DNA of 64,000 nucleotides. Origin: Roseomonas gilardii subsp. gilardii (lineage in GTDB: Bacteria > Pseudomonadota > Alphaproteobacteria > Acetobacterales > Acetobacteraceae). The stretch covers positions 3,526,501 through 3,590,500 of the forward strand of contig NZ_CP095554.1 in NCBI RefSeq assembly GCF_023078375.1. Direction: 5' to 3'. Below, one piece after another: positions 44,286 to 54,668 of the stretch. Below the pieces are notes generated by a model. It was not told the DNA's origin. It worked only from the letters and a program-made list of their open reading frames with translations, and did no database searches. Both the position numbers and the translations under genes were made by a program. The number at the start of each line of letters is the position of its first letter. The first letter of the stretch is position 1.

Positions 44286-44579
44286 ATGGCGCTCGATAAA
44301 ACGCCTCGCCCAGTCATGATGCGGCACAGTCGCCGTCTGTCCGATAAGCTTCTCCTGGCCTTCCATCAGGCCTGCGATCAGGGCGATGTCGAGATTGCAT
44401 GGGAGTTGCTCCGGATCACGGAGAAGGCCCTGCTGAAATCCGGCCAGTACTCCGGTCCGGAACGGCGGAAGGGCGTGGAAAGCCTCGTGGCGGCCCATGA
44501 GCGCCTCTTCGAGATCCGCCTCGGCCTCGACCGTGAGAATCCCAAGGCACTGGTCCTGGCCCAGGCCGATCTGGACTGA
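44286..44579 (+). CDS. Small hypothetical protein, TPR-like helices
   Basis: 97 residues. The centre reads KLLLAFHQACDQGDVEIAWE followed by LLRITEKALLKSG and later LVAAHERLFEIRLGL, two pairs of amphipathic helices like a short TPR-type hairpin. I know similar short proteins from Acetobacteraceae genomes by style only, so this is not a family assignment. GGGG precedes the ATG. Function unknown. Confidence 0.6.
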   Translation: MALDKTPRPVMMRHSRRLSDKLLLAFHQACDQGDVEIAWELLRITEKALLKSGQYSGPERRKGVESLVAAHERLFEIRLGLDRENPKALVLAQADLD

Positions 44580-44721
44580 CAGCGGCACCTCGCCGGAATC
44601 CATAGGGCAGCGAACGGACCCTTGCTTCCCATGGAATCGGAGAGTGCCATGGTCACGGACCACGAATGGAAGGCTCTGGCGAACCAGGGCATGACATGAT
44701 CCAGCTCCGCGAGGCGGAGGC

Positions 44722-45198
44722 TTGAGTCCAGGGCGTCGCTACGGAGTCGAGATCCGGGGCGCGCTGCCGGCCGACGCCGCCGATCTGGCTCTCCTTCTGC
44801 AGGAGGCCGGGCCGGCGATTCCGCCCTCACAGATGTCGGAACGACTGGAACGCCTTCTGCACGACCCCGCCAGCGCCGTTCTGGTCGCCGCCGATTATGG
44901 TCCCCTGGCCGGCGTCATCACCCTGCACTGGTATGCCACCCTGCGGGCCAGCAGACTCGTCGCGCAGATCTCCACCCTTTGCGTCGCGGAGGCGGATCGG
45001 CGGCGCGGCATCGGCCGCCTTCTGCTCAAGGCTGGTGCCCAGGCGGCGAGACAGGCCGGCTGCGACCGGCTGGAAGCCACGCCGCCGGTCCATGCCATGG
45101 CTGGCCTGGCCTTCCTGCGCGACAACGGCTTCGCTGAGGACGGCCCGGCCCTGTCGCGCGGCCTGCGCAAACGGCAGGATCAGGGTGGATCGCCGTAG
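44722..45198 (+). CDS. GNAT-family N-acetyltransferase
   Basis: About 158 residues: ADAADLALLLQEAGPAIPPS, LVAQISTLCVAEADRRRGIG and RLLLKAGAQAARQAGCDRLE give the acetyl-CoA loop (RRRGIGRLLL) and following helix; AFLRDNGFAEDGPALSRGL is the C-terminal element. No ATG is present upstream in frame; TTG 44722 is the best start, although its GGAGG is unusually close. The real start could be a few codons on. The acceptor is unknown. Confidence 0.78.
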   Translation: MSPGRRYGVEIRGALPADAADLALLLQEAGPAIPPSQMSERLERLLHDPASAVLVAADYGPLAGVITLHWYATLRASRLVAQISTLCVAEADRRRGIGRLLLKAGAQAARQAGCDRLEATPPVHAMAGLAFLRDNGFAEDGPALSRGLRKRQDQGGSP

Positions 45199-45291
45199 GA
45201 CCGCCTCGTCCGGCATCACTCGTCAGGCGTCATGCCAGGAGAGTCGCCCGAAGCGTCCCTCCCCTGGCGAGACCCGGTCCGGGCGCCCGAA

Positions 45292-45567
45292 TCAGCGGCG
45301 CTGGCTACGGCCACGCGGCGTCGTGGCCGCCTTGGTCGTGGAGGTGTCCGTGGTGTCGGTGCTGGCAGCAGGGGTATCGCCCACCGCCGGAAGGCCACGC
45401 GACTGGTCATAGGCGGCCTGCGCGCACTTCTCGATGGCGTAGAGCGTCTGCCACTTTTCCTTGCAGGCTGGCCGGTATGCCTCCAACGGGTCCACCACCT
45501 CCGGCGCCTTCGGCGTGGTGGAGCATCCGGCCAGGGCGACCAGAAGAACCAGAGCGATCTTCTTCAT
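45292..45567 (-). CDS. Small putative lipoprotein
   Basis: 91 residues with a clear lipoprotein signal: MKKIALVLLVALAGCSTTPK, with the lipobox Leu-Ala-Gly-Cys at residue 15. The mature part has three further Cys-containing or Trp-containing turns (PACKEKWQTLYAIEKCAQAA) and a Thr/Ser-rich low-complexity tail. Two Cys in that segment could form a disulfide. Likely anchored in a membrane facing the periplasm; function unknown. Confidence 0.75.
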   Translation of the reverse strand: MKKIALVLLVALAGCSTTPKAPEVVDPLEAYRPACKEKWQTLYAIEKCAQAAYDQSRGLPAVGDTPAASTDTTDTSTTKAATTPRGRSQRR

Positions 45568-45676
45568 TGCTGTCTCGTGGTGAAACTCTGAGGCGTCTCA
45601 TAGGCTGCTCGAAGGTCGCACGGCAACCGCCTCAATTCACTTGCAAGAGCCCGGATGCGGATTCCCCGCGCCTGTC

Positions 45677-47323
45677 TCATGGCCGCCACGGCAAGGTGCC
45701 ATCCGGCAACCGCCGAGCGAAGAGGCTGGCCAGGGCCATCAACCCGGCCACCAGAAGCAGCGCCACCAGCGACACCGCCGCCGCCTGCGGCCCATCGCCC
45801 CCATCCTGGAGGTTGAAGACCAGCACGCCCAGGGTCTGCGTGCCCGGGCCGTGCAGCAGGGTGGAGATCGTCACTTCGTTCACCGCCTGGAGTGCCACCA
45901 GGATGCCCCCCGCGGCCAGCCCCGGCGTCAGGGGCGGCAGGTGGACGGAGCGCAGGCGGGACCAGAGCCCCGCCCCCATGCCGCGCGCCGCGAAATCCAG
46001 CAGCGGGTCGAGCCGCGCGGCGGCCGCGGCGGCGGGACGCAGGGCCATGGCCTGGAACCGCGCCAGATAGGCGAAAAGGATCAGTGCCAGCGTGCCATAG
46101 GCCCAGCCGCCGAAGGGGGTGGACAGGACCAGCAGCAGCGCCGCGACACCGGTGCAGGCCCCCGGCAGGGCATAGGAGAGATCGGCCCCGATCGCCCCGA
46201 CACGGACCGCCCGGCCACGCAGCGAGATCGCCACCGGCAGCGCGGCCAGGGCCAGGATCAGCGCCGCCAGGGCGGAAAGCAGCAGGGAATTGCCCAGCGC
46301 CGCCATGGTCTGTGACCCCGGCGCGAAGGCCGCGGCCCAGTGTCGCAGCGTGGCCGTGCCGGCGGAGATCGGCACGCCGAAGGCCGGTACCAGCGAAGCC
46401 GCGAGCAGCGACAGCAACGGTACCAGCAGGACCAGGACGAGGCCCAGCCAGAGCAGGGCCACACTCAGGCGCGCCCCATGCCCGGCCGGCAGGGGCTCGA
46501 AAGGCTTGCCGGATGGCAGGGACGAGGCCCGGATCGCCATCCGCTGCGCCAGCAGGCCCGGCGCGGCCAGCGCGGCGAGCAGCAGCGACAGCGCCGCCGA
46601 CTGCCCCAGCGCGCCGGTGCCGGCGCCGGACAGCCGCTGCCAGATCAGGATCGGCAGGGTGATCCAGCGCGCTGGGATGCCCAGTAGGGCGGCCACGCCG
46701 AAATTGCCCAGCGCCGCGATCCAGGCGAGCCCCGCCCCGGCCAGCAGGCCGGGCAGGAGCAGCGGCCAGACGACGTGGCGCAGCGCCTCCGCCCGGCTGG
46801 CGCCGAGGCCGCGCGCGGCGGCCAGGTTCTCCCCCGGCACGCGCCGCAGCACCGCCGCCATGGCCAGCAGCACCAGCGGCGCCCCTTGCAGGCCGAGCAG
46901 CGCGATCATGCCGCCAGGGCCATAGAGCGGGTTCGGCGTGCCCAGCGGCGGGGCGATGCCCAGGGCGAGAAGCAGTGGCGAGGACGGTCCCGCCGCCTGC
47001 GAGAAGGCCAAAGCGAGGACCTGCGGCGGCACCAGGGCCGGCAGGATGCAGAGGAAGAGCAGGACCCGCCGCCCGGGCGGGGCGCGCAGCAGGAGCAGCG
47101 AGACCAGCGCCATGCCGAGCAGGCATGCCAGCAGGCAGGCGCCGGCGGCCACCATCAGCGTGCGCCATGTGGCACGCCAGACGGCCGCATCGGCAGGCAG
47201 CAGGGCGAGGGCTGGGCCGGTCGCCTCGCTCAGGAGCCGCAGCAGCGGCGCCGCGCCAACCAGGACCAGCCAGGCCAGCGCGAGGAGCGCCAGCCAGCGG
47301 GAAGGCAGCAGGGTTGGGTTCAA
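45677..47323 (-). CDS. ABC transporter permease, iron(III)/thiamine type (FbpB/ThiP-like)
   Basis: 548 residues with about twelve helices in two homologous halves, each with an EAA-type loop: LRHVVWPLLLPGLLAGAGLA in the first and RLRSVHLPPLTPGLAAGGIL in the second. This two-in-one layout is typical of FbpB, ThiP and SfuB. It begins at a TTG, four bases after the binding-protein stop, so the two are co-translated. No ATPase gene follows; the next gene downstream is the small lipoprotein. The ATPase must come from another locus. Confidence 0.9.
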   Translation of the reverse strand: MNPTLLPSRWLALLALAWLVLVGAAPLLRLLSEATGPALALLPADAAVWRATWRTLMVAAGACLLACLLGMALVSLLLLRAPPGRRVLLFLCILPALVPPQVLALAFSQAAGPSSPLLLALGIAPPLGTPNPLYGPGGMIALLGLQGAPLVLLAMAAVLRRVPGENLAAARGLGASRAEALRHVVWPLLLPGLLAGAGLAWIAALGNFGVAALLGIPARWITLPILIWQRLSGAGTGALGQSAALSLLLAALAAPGLLAQRMAIRASSLPSGKPFEPLPAGHGARLSVALLWLGLVLVLLVPLLSLLAASLVPAFGVPISAGTATLRHWAAAFAPGSQTMAALGNSLLLSALAALILALAALPVAISLRGRAVRVGAIGADLSYALPGACTGVAALLLVLSTPFGGWAYGTLALILFAYLARFQAMALRPAAAAAARLDPLLDFAARGMGAGLWSRLRSVHLPPLTPGLAAGGILVALQAVNEVTISTLLHGPGTQTLGVLVFNLQDGGDGPQAAAVSLVALLLVAGLMALASLFARRLPDGTLPWRP

Positions 47324-47327
47324 GCGT

Positions 47328-48377
47328 CTATTCGATCAGATCGTTGAAGCGGCGCAGGTCCGCCTCGTTCTCCTTCGCCGCGCGTGCCGCGTCCAGGGGC
47401 AGGATCTTGATGGAGTGCGGATCGGGGAAGCCCGCTGGCGGCGTGACCTCCGGATCGGCAGGCAGGAAGCCCTGCTTGGCCGCCAGTTCCTGGCCCTCGC
47501 GCGACAGCAGGAAGGACACGAAGGCCACGGCCGCCGGTGCGTTCCTGGTGGTGGACAGGATCGCGGCGGGCTCGGTGACGGCGCTCACCCCGTCCTCCGG
47601 GAAGACGAAGCGGACGGGGGCGCCGCGCGCGGATTCGCGCAGGGCGAGGTAGTCCACGGCGATGCCATAGGCACGCTCGCCGCTGGCCACCGCCTGCAGC
47701 ACCTGCCCGTTGCCGCCGCGCGGCTGCAGACCCTGCTTCGCCAGCTTTCCGAGATAGTCCCAGCCCAGGCCCGGCGCCTGCACCATGGCGGCGATATGCA
47801 GCGCCGCCGCGCCCGAGACGCTGGGCGACGGCATGGCGATCAGGTTGCGCGCCTCTGGCCGCAGCAGGTCGGCCCAGATCTTCGGCGCGAAGGGCGCGCG
47901 GGTGTTGTAGACGATGCCGGTGGTGATCAGCTTGGTCGCGAAATAGCGGCGCTTCGGGTCCAGCAGGGCGGCCGGCACGCTCCCGGTCCGCACCTCGGGG
48001 CTCTCGCGCAGCCGCCCCTCGGCGGCCAGGGATTCGAAGGTCAGCGCGTCGGCCAGCAACAGCACGTCGGCGCGCGGGCTCCCGGCGGCGATCTCGGCGC
48101 GCAGCCGGGGCAGGATCTGGTTGGTGCCGCCACGCAGCCATTCCACCGTCACACCGGGATAGCGCTGGCGGAAGGCCTCCACCGTCGCCGCCGCGTCGGG
48201 CTCCAACTGGCTGGTATAGAGGGTCAGGCTGCCCGAGATGGGCTGGGTCTGGGGCTGGGGCTGCGTCTGGGCCAGGGCCGCGCCGCCCGCCATGACAAGG
48301 CCGGTCGCCGCGAGGCCGGTGGCCATGAGGCCGGCGGTGGCCAGGCGGGTGCCCAGGAGCAGGAATTGGCGGCGCAT
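47328..48377 (-). CDS. ABC transporter substrate-binding protein, iron/thiamine/putrescine type
   Basis: 349 residues. A signal peptide (MRRQFLLLGTRLATAGLMAT, cleavage after GGAALAQ) leads to SGSLTLYTSQLEPDAAATVE, FRQRYPGVTVEWLRGGTNQI and AEIAAGSPRADVLLLADALT, matching the FbpA/AfuA group. A short Gln-Pro repeat (TQPQPQTQP) follows the cleavage site. YFATKLITTGIVYNTRAPFA is in the hinge. No Tyr pair of the classical Fe3+ site can be located with certainty, so the ligand might be iron, phosphonate-like or an organic acid. It precedes the permease gene. Confidence 0.88.
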   Translation of the reverse strand: MRRQFLLLGTRLATAGLMATGLAATGLVMAGGAALAQTQPQPQTQPISGSLTLYTSQLEPDAAATVEAFRQRYPGVTVEWLRGGTNQILPRLRAEIAAGSPRADVLLLADALTFESLAAEGRLRESPEVRTGSVPAALLDPKRRYFATKLITTGIVYNTRAPFAPKIWADLLRPEARNLIAMPSPSVSGAAALHIAAMVQAPGLGWDYLGKLAKQGLQPRGGNGQVLQAVASGERAYGIAVDYLALRESARGAPVRFVFPEDGVSAVTEPAAILSTTRNAPAAVAFVSFLLSREGQELAAKQGFLPADPEVTPPAGFPDPHSIKILPLDAARAAKENEADLRRFNDLIE

Positions 48378-48494
48378 GATCGTCTCGCGAAGGAAGGGAC
48401 CGGGGCGGTTGATGGATTGCCCGCCGATCGCTGAAAAGCCCCCTCGCATGAAGACTTCGTGACACCGCATCGCAGCAAGACAGGTCTGAAGGGA

Positions 48495-48526
48495 AAACCC
48501 CGCCGCGGCCGGGCCGGGCGGGGTTT
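48495..48526. terminator. Rho-independent terminator after gltA
   Basis: Arms 48495-48504 and 48517-48526 form a ten-pair GC-rich stem; on the minus strand the sequence ends GGGGTTTTCCC, a short T tract. It is about 45 bases after the gltA stop and separates gltA from the ABC transporter genes. Confidence 0.8.
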
Positions 48527-48571
48527 CCATGTCGTGGTCCAGGCCCGCAGGGGCGGCCCTGGAGGAAAGGC

Positions 48572-49879
<1,308 letters not shown>

Positions 49880-50013
49880 GCTTGGCTCCTCATTGCCTCC
49901 CGTACCGTCAGGGTCCGGGATCATGTTATGCTGCGGCGCAAATATGCGCCGACAATCCGTCTTGTCCACCGCTCCGGCCCACCGCCAGGGCCGGCACCGG
50001 CCAGCGGTGGACC

Positions 50014-50667
50014 CTACCGGCGGTCCCTCCATTCCTCGGGCGGTACGACTCCATCGGCCCAGAGGCCCCGCCCCGCCTGACGCGCCCGGGCCTCGGCCTC
50101 GGAGAAATTCTCCGAACTCGCGAGGGCCCATCCCGAAGACACCAGCATGGCGTTCAAAACCTTGCCGTTTGCTTCACAGACGGCCAGCGGACGGCGAAAC
50201 ACATCCTGCCCGTGCAACTCGCAGACAAGGGCATGGTTCGCCACCAGATGGGCAAGCCGGTCCGCCGCAGCCACGCCGCAATCGAAACCCTGGCCCGCCG
50301 TATCGGCACAGGTTTCCCCACGCGATGGCGCCTGGAGCCCCTCCAGCCGCACCACCTGCCCCTGCAGCCGCAGGGTTTCCCCATCCACCACATGGATGTC
50401 CGTGGGCTCGGCCTGGAGCGGCCCTTCCGGCAGCGGCGAGGCGGCCGGGGCCGCGGCCCGCGGGGTGAGGCCCGGTACGGCGGCCAGGATCGGGCGGACC
50501 TGCCCGGCGAGGCCAGGCCCGTCGAAGGCGTACAGGAAGGCGCCACCGGCGGCGAGCAACAGGACGCCCAGGCCGAGCAGCAGCGGGGCGCGGCGGCGCT
50601 GCGGCCTGCGATGGGAATGGAAGATCTTTTTCGGGCGTGCCACGGCGCGGAGCCCTACCAAAGCCAT
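50014..50667 (-). CDS. Membrane-anchored thermonuclease-like (SNase) protein
   Basis: About 217 residues. A basic N-terminus (HRRPQRRR) precedes one membrane helix ([20 protein letters not shown]). After a Pro-rich linker the domain shows [20 protein letters not shown] followed by [29 protein letters not shown] and [20 protein letters not shown], then [11 protein letters not shown]. This is the OB-fold SNase pattern, with Asp-Gly-Glu-Thr in place of DGDTL and an Arg in DVFRRP. Some catalytic positions are unusual, so activity is uncertain. It follows the DUF3035 gene by 52 bases in the same direction; starts at 50715 or 50778 are alternatives. Confidence 0.75.
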   Translation of the reverse strand: MALVGLRAVARPKKIFHSHRRPQRRRAPLLLGLGVLLLAAGGAFLYAFDGPGLAGQVRPILAAVPGLTPRAAAPAASPLPEGPLQAEPTDIHVVDGETLRLQGQVVRLEGLQAPSRGETCADTAGQGFDCGVAAADRLAHLVANHALVCELHGQDVFRRPLAVCEANGKVLNAMLVSSGWALASSENFSEAEARARQAGRGLWADGVVPPEEWRDRR

Positions 50668-50719
50668 AAGGGACCGGGAAGCGGGAAAACGCCCCTCCCC
50701 GGCCGGTCGGAACATGGGC

Positions 50720-51292
50720 TCAGAACAGCCCGTCGAAGATGCCGCGCTCCTTGCGCTGGATGATCGGCGTTTCGCCATCCCCCGGCGGCCGGCCCAGGGC
50801 GAAGTTCTCGCGCAGGCGCTGGCTTTCCTTCTGCGGGTCCACCACCACGCCCGGCGGCGGCGGGTCGCGCCAGAACATCAGCCGGTCCACCACGGTCTGG
50901 CTCGGCTGGTTCAGCCGCAGGCTCTCCTCGTCCACCCGGCGGCGGATGGCGGGATCGACCGTCCCGCCGGCGCTGGCGACGAGCGCGCTCTCGCCCGAGG
51001 ACTGGCGGCTCGACTGGGTGGATTCGAGGACGGCGCCGGGCACCAGCGCGCTTTCCCCCTGCTCGCGGGCCGACAGCTCCTGCGGCCGTGGCGCGCCGGG
51101 GCGCGGCACGGGCAGGTTGTTCATGTCCGGCGGCAGCGAGAGCGGCGCGCGGGTCACCACCTGGAACTCGTCCGGGGCGTCCCGGGTGAAGCCCAGGGTA
51201 CGGGCCGTGTCACCGCCGCATCCGGCGAGCAGGCCGAGGGAAAGGGCGGCCGGCAGGGCCAGGGCCACGGTCCGGCGTTGGGGCATCCTCAT
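50720..51292 (-). CDS. DUF3035 lipoprotein
   Basis: 190 residues. The signal has the lipobox Leu-Leu-Ala-Gly-Cys at about residue 25 (LPAALSLGLLAGCGG), followed by a domain with GFTRDAPDEFQVVTRAPLSL and PPDMNNLPVPRPG, the hallmark of DUF3035 (BamF-like in some alphaproteobacteria). In Caulobacter the family has been linked to outer-membrane assembly (BamF-like). The ATG overlaps the lspA stop by four bases and AAGGAG precedes it. Conserved downstream of ileS-lspA in alphaproteobacteria. Confidence 0.88.
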   Translation of the reverse strand: MRMPQRRTVALALPAALSLGLLAGCGGDTARTLGFTRDAPDEFQVVTRAPLSLPPDMNNLPVPRPGAPRPQELSAREQGESALVPGAVLESTQSSRQSSGESALVASAGGTVDPAIRRRVDEESLRLNQPSQTVVDRLMFWRDPPPPGVVVDPQKESQRLRENFALGRPPGDGETPIIQRKERGIFDGLF

Positions 51293-51825
51293 ACGGGCTC
51301 CTTAGCCACGCCGTCGCGTCCGGTCGAGGGGGGACGGAACACTGCATCCGCCACCAGGGCGATCACGCCCAGCACGATGGCCGCGTCGGCGATATTGAAG
51401 ACGTACCAGTGCCACCCCCAGAAGGAGGCGTCGACGAAGTCGAAGACCGCGCCGAAGCGCAGCCGGTCGATCACATTGCCCACGGCGCCGCCGATCACCG
51501 CGCCCAGCGCCACCGCCACCGGCCTGGTCTCGGCCCGGGCCATCCAGCGCAGCAGGATCACCGTGATCACCAGCGCCAGCCCGGCCAGCAACCAGCCATG
51601 CCAGGGCGCGTCCCCAGCCATGAGGCCGAAGGTGACGCCCCGGTTCCAGACCATGGACAGGCCCAGGCTGAAGGGCCCCGCCGAGAGGAGCGGGACATGC
51701 CCCAGTTCGGGAAGGCGCAGGACCTCTCCCATCCACCACTTGCTCGCCTGGTCGGCCGCCAGGACCAGCACGGCGGCCAGCAGGCCCAGGGGCACCATAC
51801 GGGAGGGATTCGCGGAACTGGCCAT
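51289..51825 (-). CDS. lspA: Lipoprotein signal peptidase (signal peptidase II)
   Basis: 178 residues with four membrane helices. The conserved blocks are LAADQASKWWMGEVL, SLGLSMVWNRGVTFGL, GGAVGNVIDRLRFGAVFDFV (catalytic Asp in NVIDR) and WHWYVFNIADAAIVLG (second catalytic Asp in NIADA). The enzyme cuts prolipoproteins before the lipidated Cys. Its start shares one base with the ileS stop and its stop overlaps the DUF3035 start, showing a tightly coupled operon. Confidence 0.97.
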   Translation of the reverse strand: MASSANPSRMVPLGLLAAVLVLAADQASKWWMGEVLRLPELGHVPLLSAGPFSLGLSMVWNRGVTFGLMAGDAPWHGWLLAGLALVITVILLRWMARAETRPVAVALGAVIGGAVGNVIDRLRFGAVFDFVDASFWGWHWYVFNIADAAIVLGVIALVADAVFRPPSTGRDGVAKEPV

Positions 51826-54668
51826 CAGGCGACGGCGGCCTCGCAGCGCAGGCACAGGTCGGCATGGCGGCGGCCCGGCTGCCCCACTTCCGGCAGCACC
51901 CGCCAGCAGCGGGCGCATTTCGCGCCTTCGGCCGGGCGGAATTCCGCGGCGGGCGTCTCCGCCCCCGGCGCCAGCGCGAAGCCGGAGGTGATGCAGGTCT
52001 CGGCCCAGAGCTCCGGCGCGAGCAGCCCGGAATCGGCCTCGGGCAGGGCCAGGACCGGCGCGGCCTGGAGGCTGGAGCCGATGGTGCCGGCGGCGCGGGC
52101 CTTCTCCAGCTCCGCCGTCACCACGCCGCGCAGTTCGCGCACCCGGGCCCATTTCGTGGCCAGGGCCTCGTCCCGCCATGCCGCCGGAACCTCGGGGAAG
52201 AGCTGGAGGTGGACGGAGTCGCTCTCCGAGGGGAAGCGGGCCAGCCAGGCTTCCTCCGCCGTGAAGGGCAGGACCGGAGCCAGCCAGGTGGCGAGGCAGC
52301 GGTGCAGCACATCCAGCACGGTGCGGGCGGCGCGCCGGCGCGGGCTGTCCGCCGCGTCGCAGTAGAGGCTGTCCTTGCGGATGTCGAAATAGAAAGCCGA
52401 GAGGTCGGCGGCGCAGAAGGCATGGATCTCCGGCACCACGCCGGACCAGTCATAGCTCTCGACCGCCTTGCGGATGCGGGCATCGAGCTGGGTCAGCCGG
52501 TGCAGCACCCAGCGTTCCAGCTCCGGCAGCTCGGCATGGGGCACGCGCTCGGCCTCGGAGAAGCCGTCGAGATTGCCCAGCAGCCAGCGCAGCGTGTTGC
52601 GCAACCGGCGGTAGAGTTCCGCCGTCTGCTCCAGGATGCGCGGGCCGATGCGCTGGTCCTCGGTGGTGTCCGCGTTCATCACCCAGAGGCGCAGGATGTC
52701 GGCGCCGTATTTCCTGGTGACTTCCTGTGGGGCGGTGACGTTGCCCAGCGACTTGGACATCTTCCGCCCGGACTCGTCGAGCGTGAAGCCATGCGTCAGC
52801 AGCGCCTTGTAGGGCGCCACGCCGCGGGTGCCGATGCTTTCCAGCAGGGAGGAATGGAACCAGCCGCGATGCTGGTCCGACCCCTCCAGATAAAGGTCCG
52901 CCGGGAAGGGCAGGCCGCGCTCCGGCGTCAGGGTGAAGGCATGGGTCGAGCCGGACTCGAACCACACATCCACGATATCCATGACCTGCTCGTAGTCGTC
53001 CGGGTTCCGGCCGTTGCCCAGGAAACGGGCCGCGGCACCCGGCTTGTACCAGGCATCCGCCCCCTCCTCGCGGAAGGCGCAGGTCACGCGCTCCAGCACC
53101 GCCGGGTCGCGCAGCGGCTCACCCGTGCGCTTCTCCACGAAGACGGGGATGGGCACGCCCCAGGCGCGCTGGCGGCTGATGCACCAGTCCGGCCGGGCCG
53201 CGACCATGGAGGTGATGCGGTTGCGCCCGACCTCCGGCACGAAATGGGTGACGGCCAGCGCGTCCAGCGCCTTGGCGCGGATCTGGTTGCCGTCATCCAT
53301 GGCGATGAACCATTGCGGCGTGGCGCGGAAGATCACCGGCTTCTTGGAGCGCCAGGAATGCGGGTAGGAATGCCGCAGCGAGCCCTTGGCGGCCAGCGTG
53401 CCCATGCTCTCCATGGCGGCCCAGACGGGCTCGTGCGCCTTGAAGACATGGATGCCGGTGAAGCCCGGCGACTGCACCGAATAGGTGCCGTCGTCGTTCA
53501 CCGTCTCCGGCACCGGCAGGCCGAACTGGCGGCCGAGGTTGAAGTCGTCCTCGCCGTGGCCCGGGGCGATATGGACGAAGCCGGTGCCCGCATCGGCGGT
53601 GACGAAGTCGCCCGGCAGCAGCGGCACGTCGAAGTCGTAGCCGCCCGTCCCTCCCTGGGCCGCCGGCGCCCAGCCGCGCAGCGGATGCGCCAGCACGGTG
53701 CCCGCCAGCTCCGCGCCCTTGAAGACGCGGCGGATGGAATGGGCGCCGAGGCCGGCCTCCTTCGCGAAGGCTTCCAGCAGCGGCAGGGCGATCAGCAGGT
53801 TCTCGCCGACCTTCAGCAGCGATCCCTCGGCCACGCCCTCCACATGCAGCAGGGCGTAGTCGATCTCCTCCCCATAGGCGACGGCGCGGTTGCCCGGCAT
53901 GGTCCAGGGCGTGGTGGTCCAGATCACCACGCTGGCCCCCACCGCCGCCTCGACCGGGGAGCGCAGCACGCGGAAGCGGGCATGCAGCGTCGGGCTGGTA
54001 TGGTCGTGGTACTCGACCTCGGCATCGGCCAGGGCGGTCCTCTCGACCGGGCTCCACATCACCGGGCGCAGGCCACGGTAGAGCGAGCCGTTCAGCAGGA
54101 ACTTGCCGATCTCGCCCGCGATCACCGCCTCGGAGGGAAAGTTCATCGTGGCGTAGGGGTGCTCCCAGTCGCCGAGCACGCCCAGGCGCTGGAACTCCTC
54201 CCGCTGCACGTTCAGCCAGTGGCCGGCATAGGCGCGGCACTCGGCCCGGAAGTCGAGGATGGGCACGGCATCCTTGTCGAGGCCCTTCTTGCGGTACTCC
54301 TCCTCGACCTTCCACTCGATCGGCAGGCCGTGGCAGTCCCAGCCGGGGACATAGTTCGCGTCGCGGCCCGACATCTGGGCGGCGCGGTTGATCACGTCCT
54401 TGAGGATCTTGTTCAGGGCGTGCCCGATATGCAGCGGCCCGTTCGCATAGGGCGGGCCGTCATGCAGCACGAATTTCGGCATCCCGGCGGATTGCGCGCG
54501 CAGCCGGTCGCGCAGCCCCTGCGCCTTCCAGCGCTCCAGCCAGCCGGGTTCGCGCTTCGGCAGGTCGCCCTTCATCGGGAAGGGGGTGCGCGGCAGGAAG
54601 ACGGTGTCGCGCCAATCCCGCCCTGGAGCGGTGTCGGGGGCGGTCTCGGGGGTGGGGGCGTCGTTCAT
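51825..54668 (-). CDS. ileS: Isoleucyl-tRNA synthetase (bacterial type)
   Basis: 947 residues, class I synthetase. HIGH is in NGPLHIGHALNKILKDV, KMSKS in DESGRKMSKSLGNVTAPQEV. The CP1 editing domain includes TTTPWTMPGNRAVAYGEE-like sequence (VVIWTTTPWTMPGNRAVAYG) and GHGEDDFNLGRQFGLP. The C-terminus carries a zinc-binding knuckle CARCWRVLPEVGQPGRR...CLRC. It charges tRNA-Ile and edits valine. ATG 54668 gives MNDAPTPETAPDTAPGRDWR, an Ala/Pro-rich lead typical of alphaproteobacteria. First gene of the ileS-lspA-DUF3035 operon. Confidence 0.97.
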   Translation of the reverse strand: MNDAPTPETAPDTAPGRDWRDTVFLPRTPFPMKGDLPKREPGWLERWKAQGLRDRLRAQSAGMPKFVLHDGPPYANGPLHIGHALNKILKDVINRAAQMSGRDANYVPGWDCHGLPIEWKVEEEYRKKGLDKDAVPILDFRAECRAYAGHWLNVQREEFQRLGVLGDWEHPYATMNFPSEAVIAGEIGKFLLNGSLYRGLRPVMWSPVERTALADAEVEYHDHTSPTLHARFRVLRSPVEAAVGASVVIWTTTPWTMPGNRAVAYGEEIDYALLHVEGVAEGSLLKVGENLLIALPLLEAFAKEAGLGAHSIRRVFKGAELAGTVLAHPLRGWAPAAQGGTGGYDFDVPLLPGDFVTADAGTGFVHIAPGHGEDDFNLGRQFGLPVPETVNDDGTYSVQSPGFTGIHVFKAHEPVWAAMESMGTLAAKGSLRHSYPHSWRSKKPVIFRATPQWFIAMDDGNQIRAKALDALAVTHFVPEVGRNRITSMVAARPDWCISRQRAWGVPIPVFVEKRTGEPLRDPAVLERVTCAFREEGADAWYKPGAAARFLGNGRNPDDYEQVMDIVDVWFESGSTHAFTLTPERGLPFPADLYLEGSDQHRGWFHSSLLESIGTRGVAPYKALLTHGFTLDESGRKMSKSLGNVTAPQEVTRKYGADILRLWVMNADTTEDQRIGPRILEQTAELYRRLRNTLRWLLGNLDGFSEAERVPHAELPELERWVLHRLTQLDARIRKAVESYDWSGVVPEIHAFCAADLSAFYFDIRKDSLYCDAADSPRRRAARTVLDVLHRCLATWLAPVLPFTAEEAWLARFPSESDSVHLQLFPEVPAAWRDEALATKWARVRELRGVVTAELEKARAAGTIGSSLQAAPVLALPEADSGLLAPELWAETCITSGFALAPGAETPAAEFRPAEGAKCARCWRVLPEVGQPGRRHADLCLRCEAAVA

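Noticed and set aside
44107-44319. Short plus-strand frame upstream of the 97-residue hypothetical gene
   Set aside because: No ribosome site, overlaps the next gene in another frame, and the product is Arg/Pro-rich without structure.
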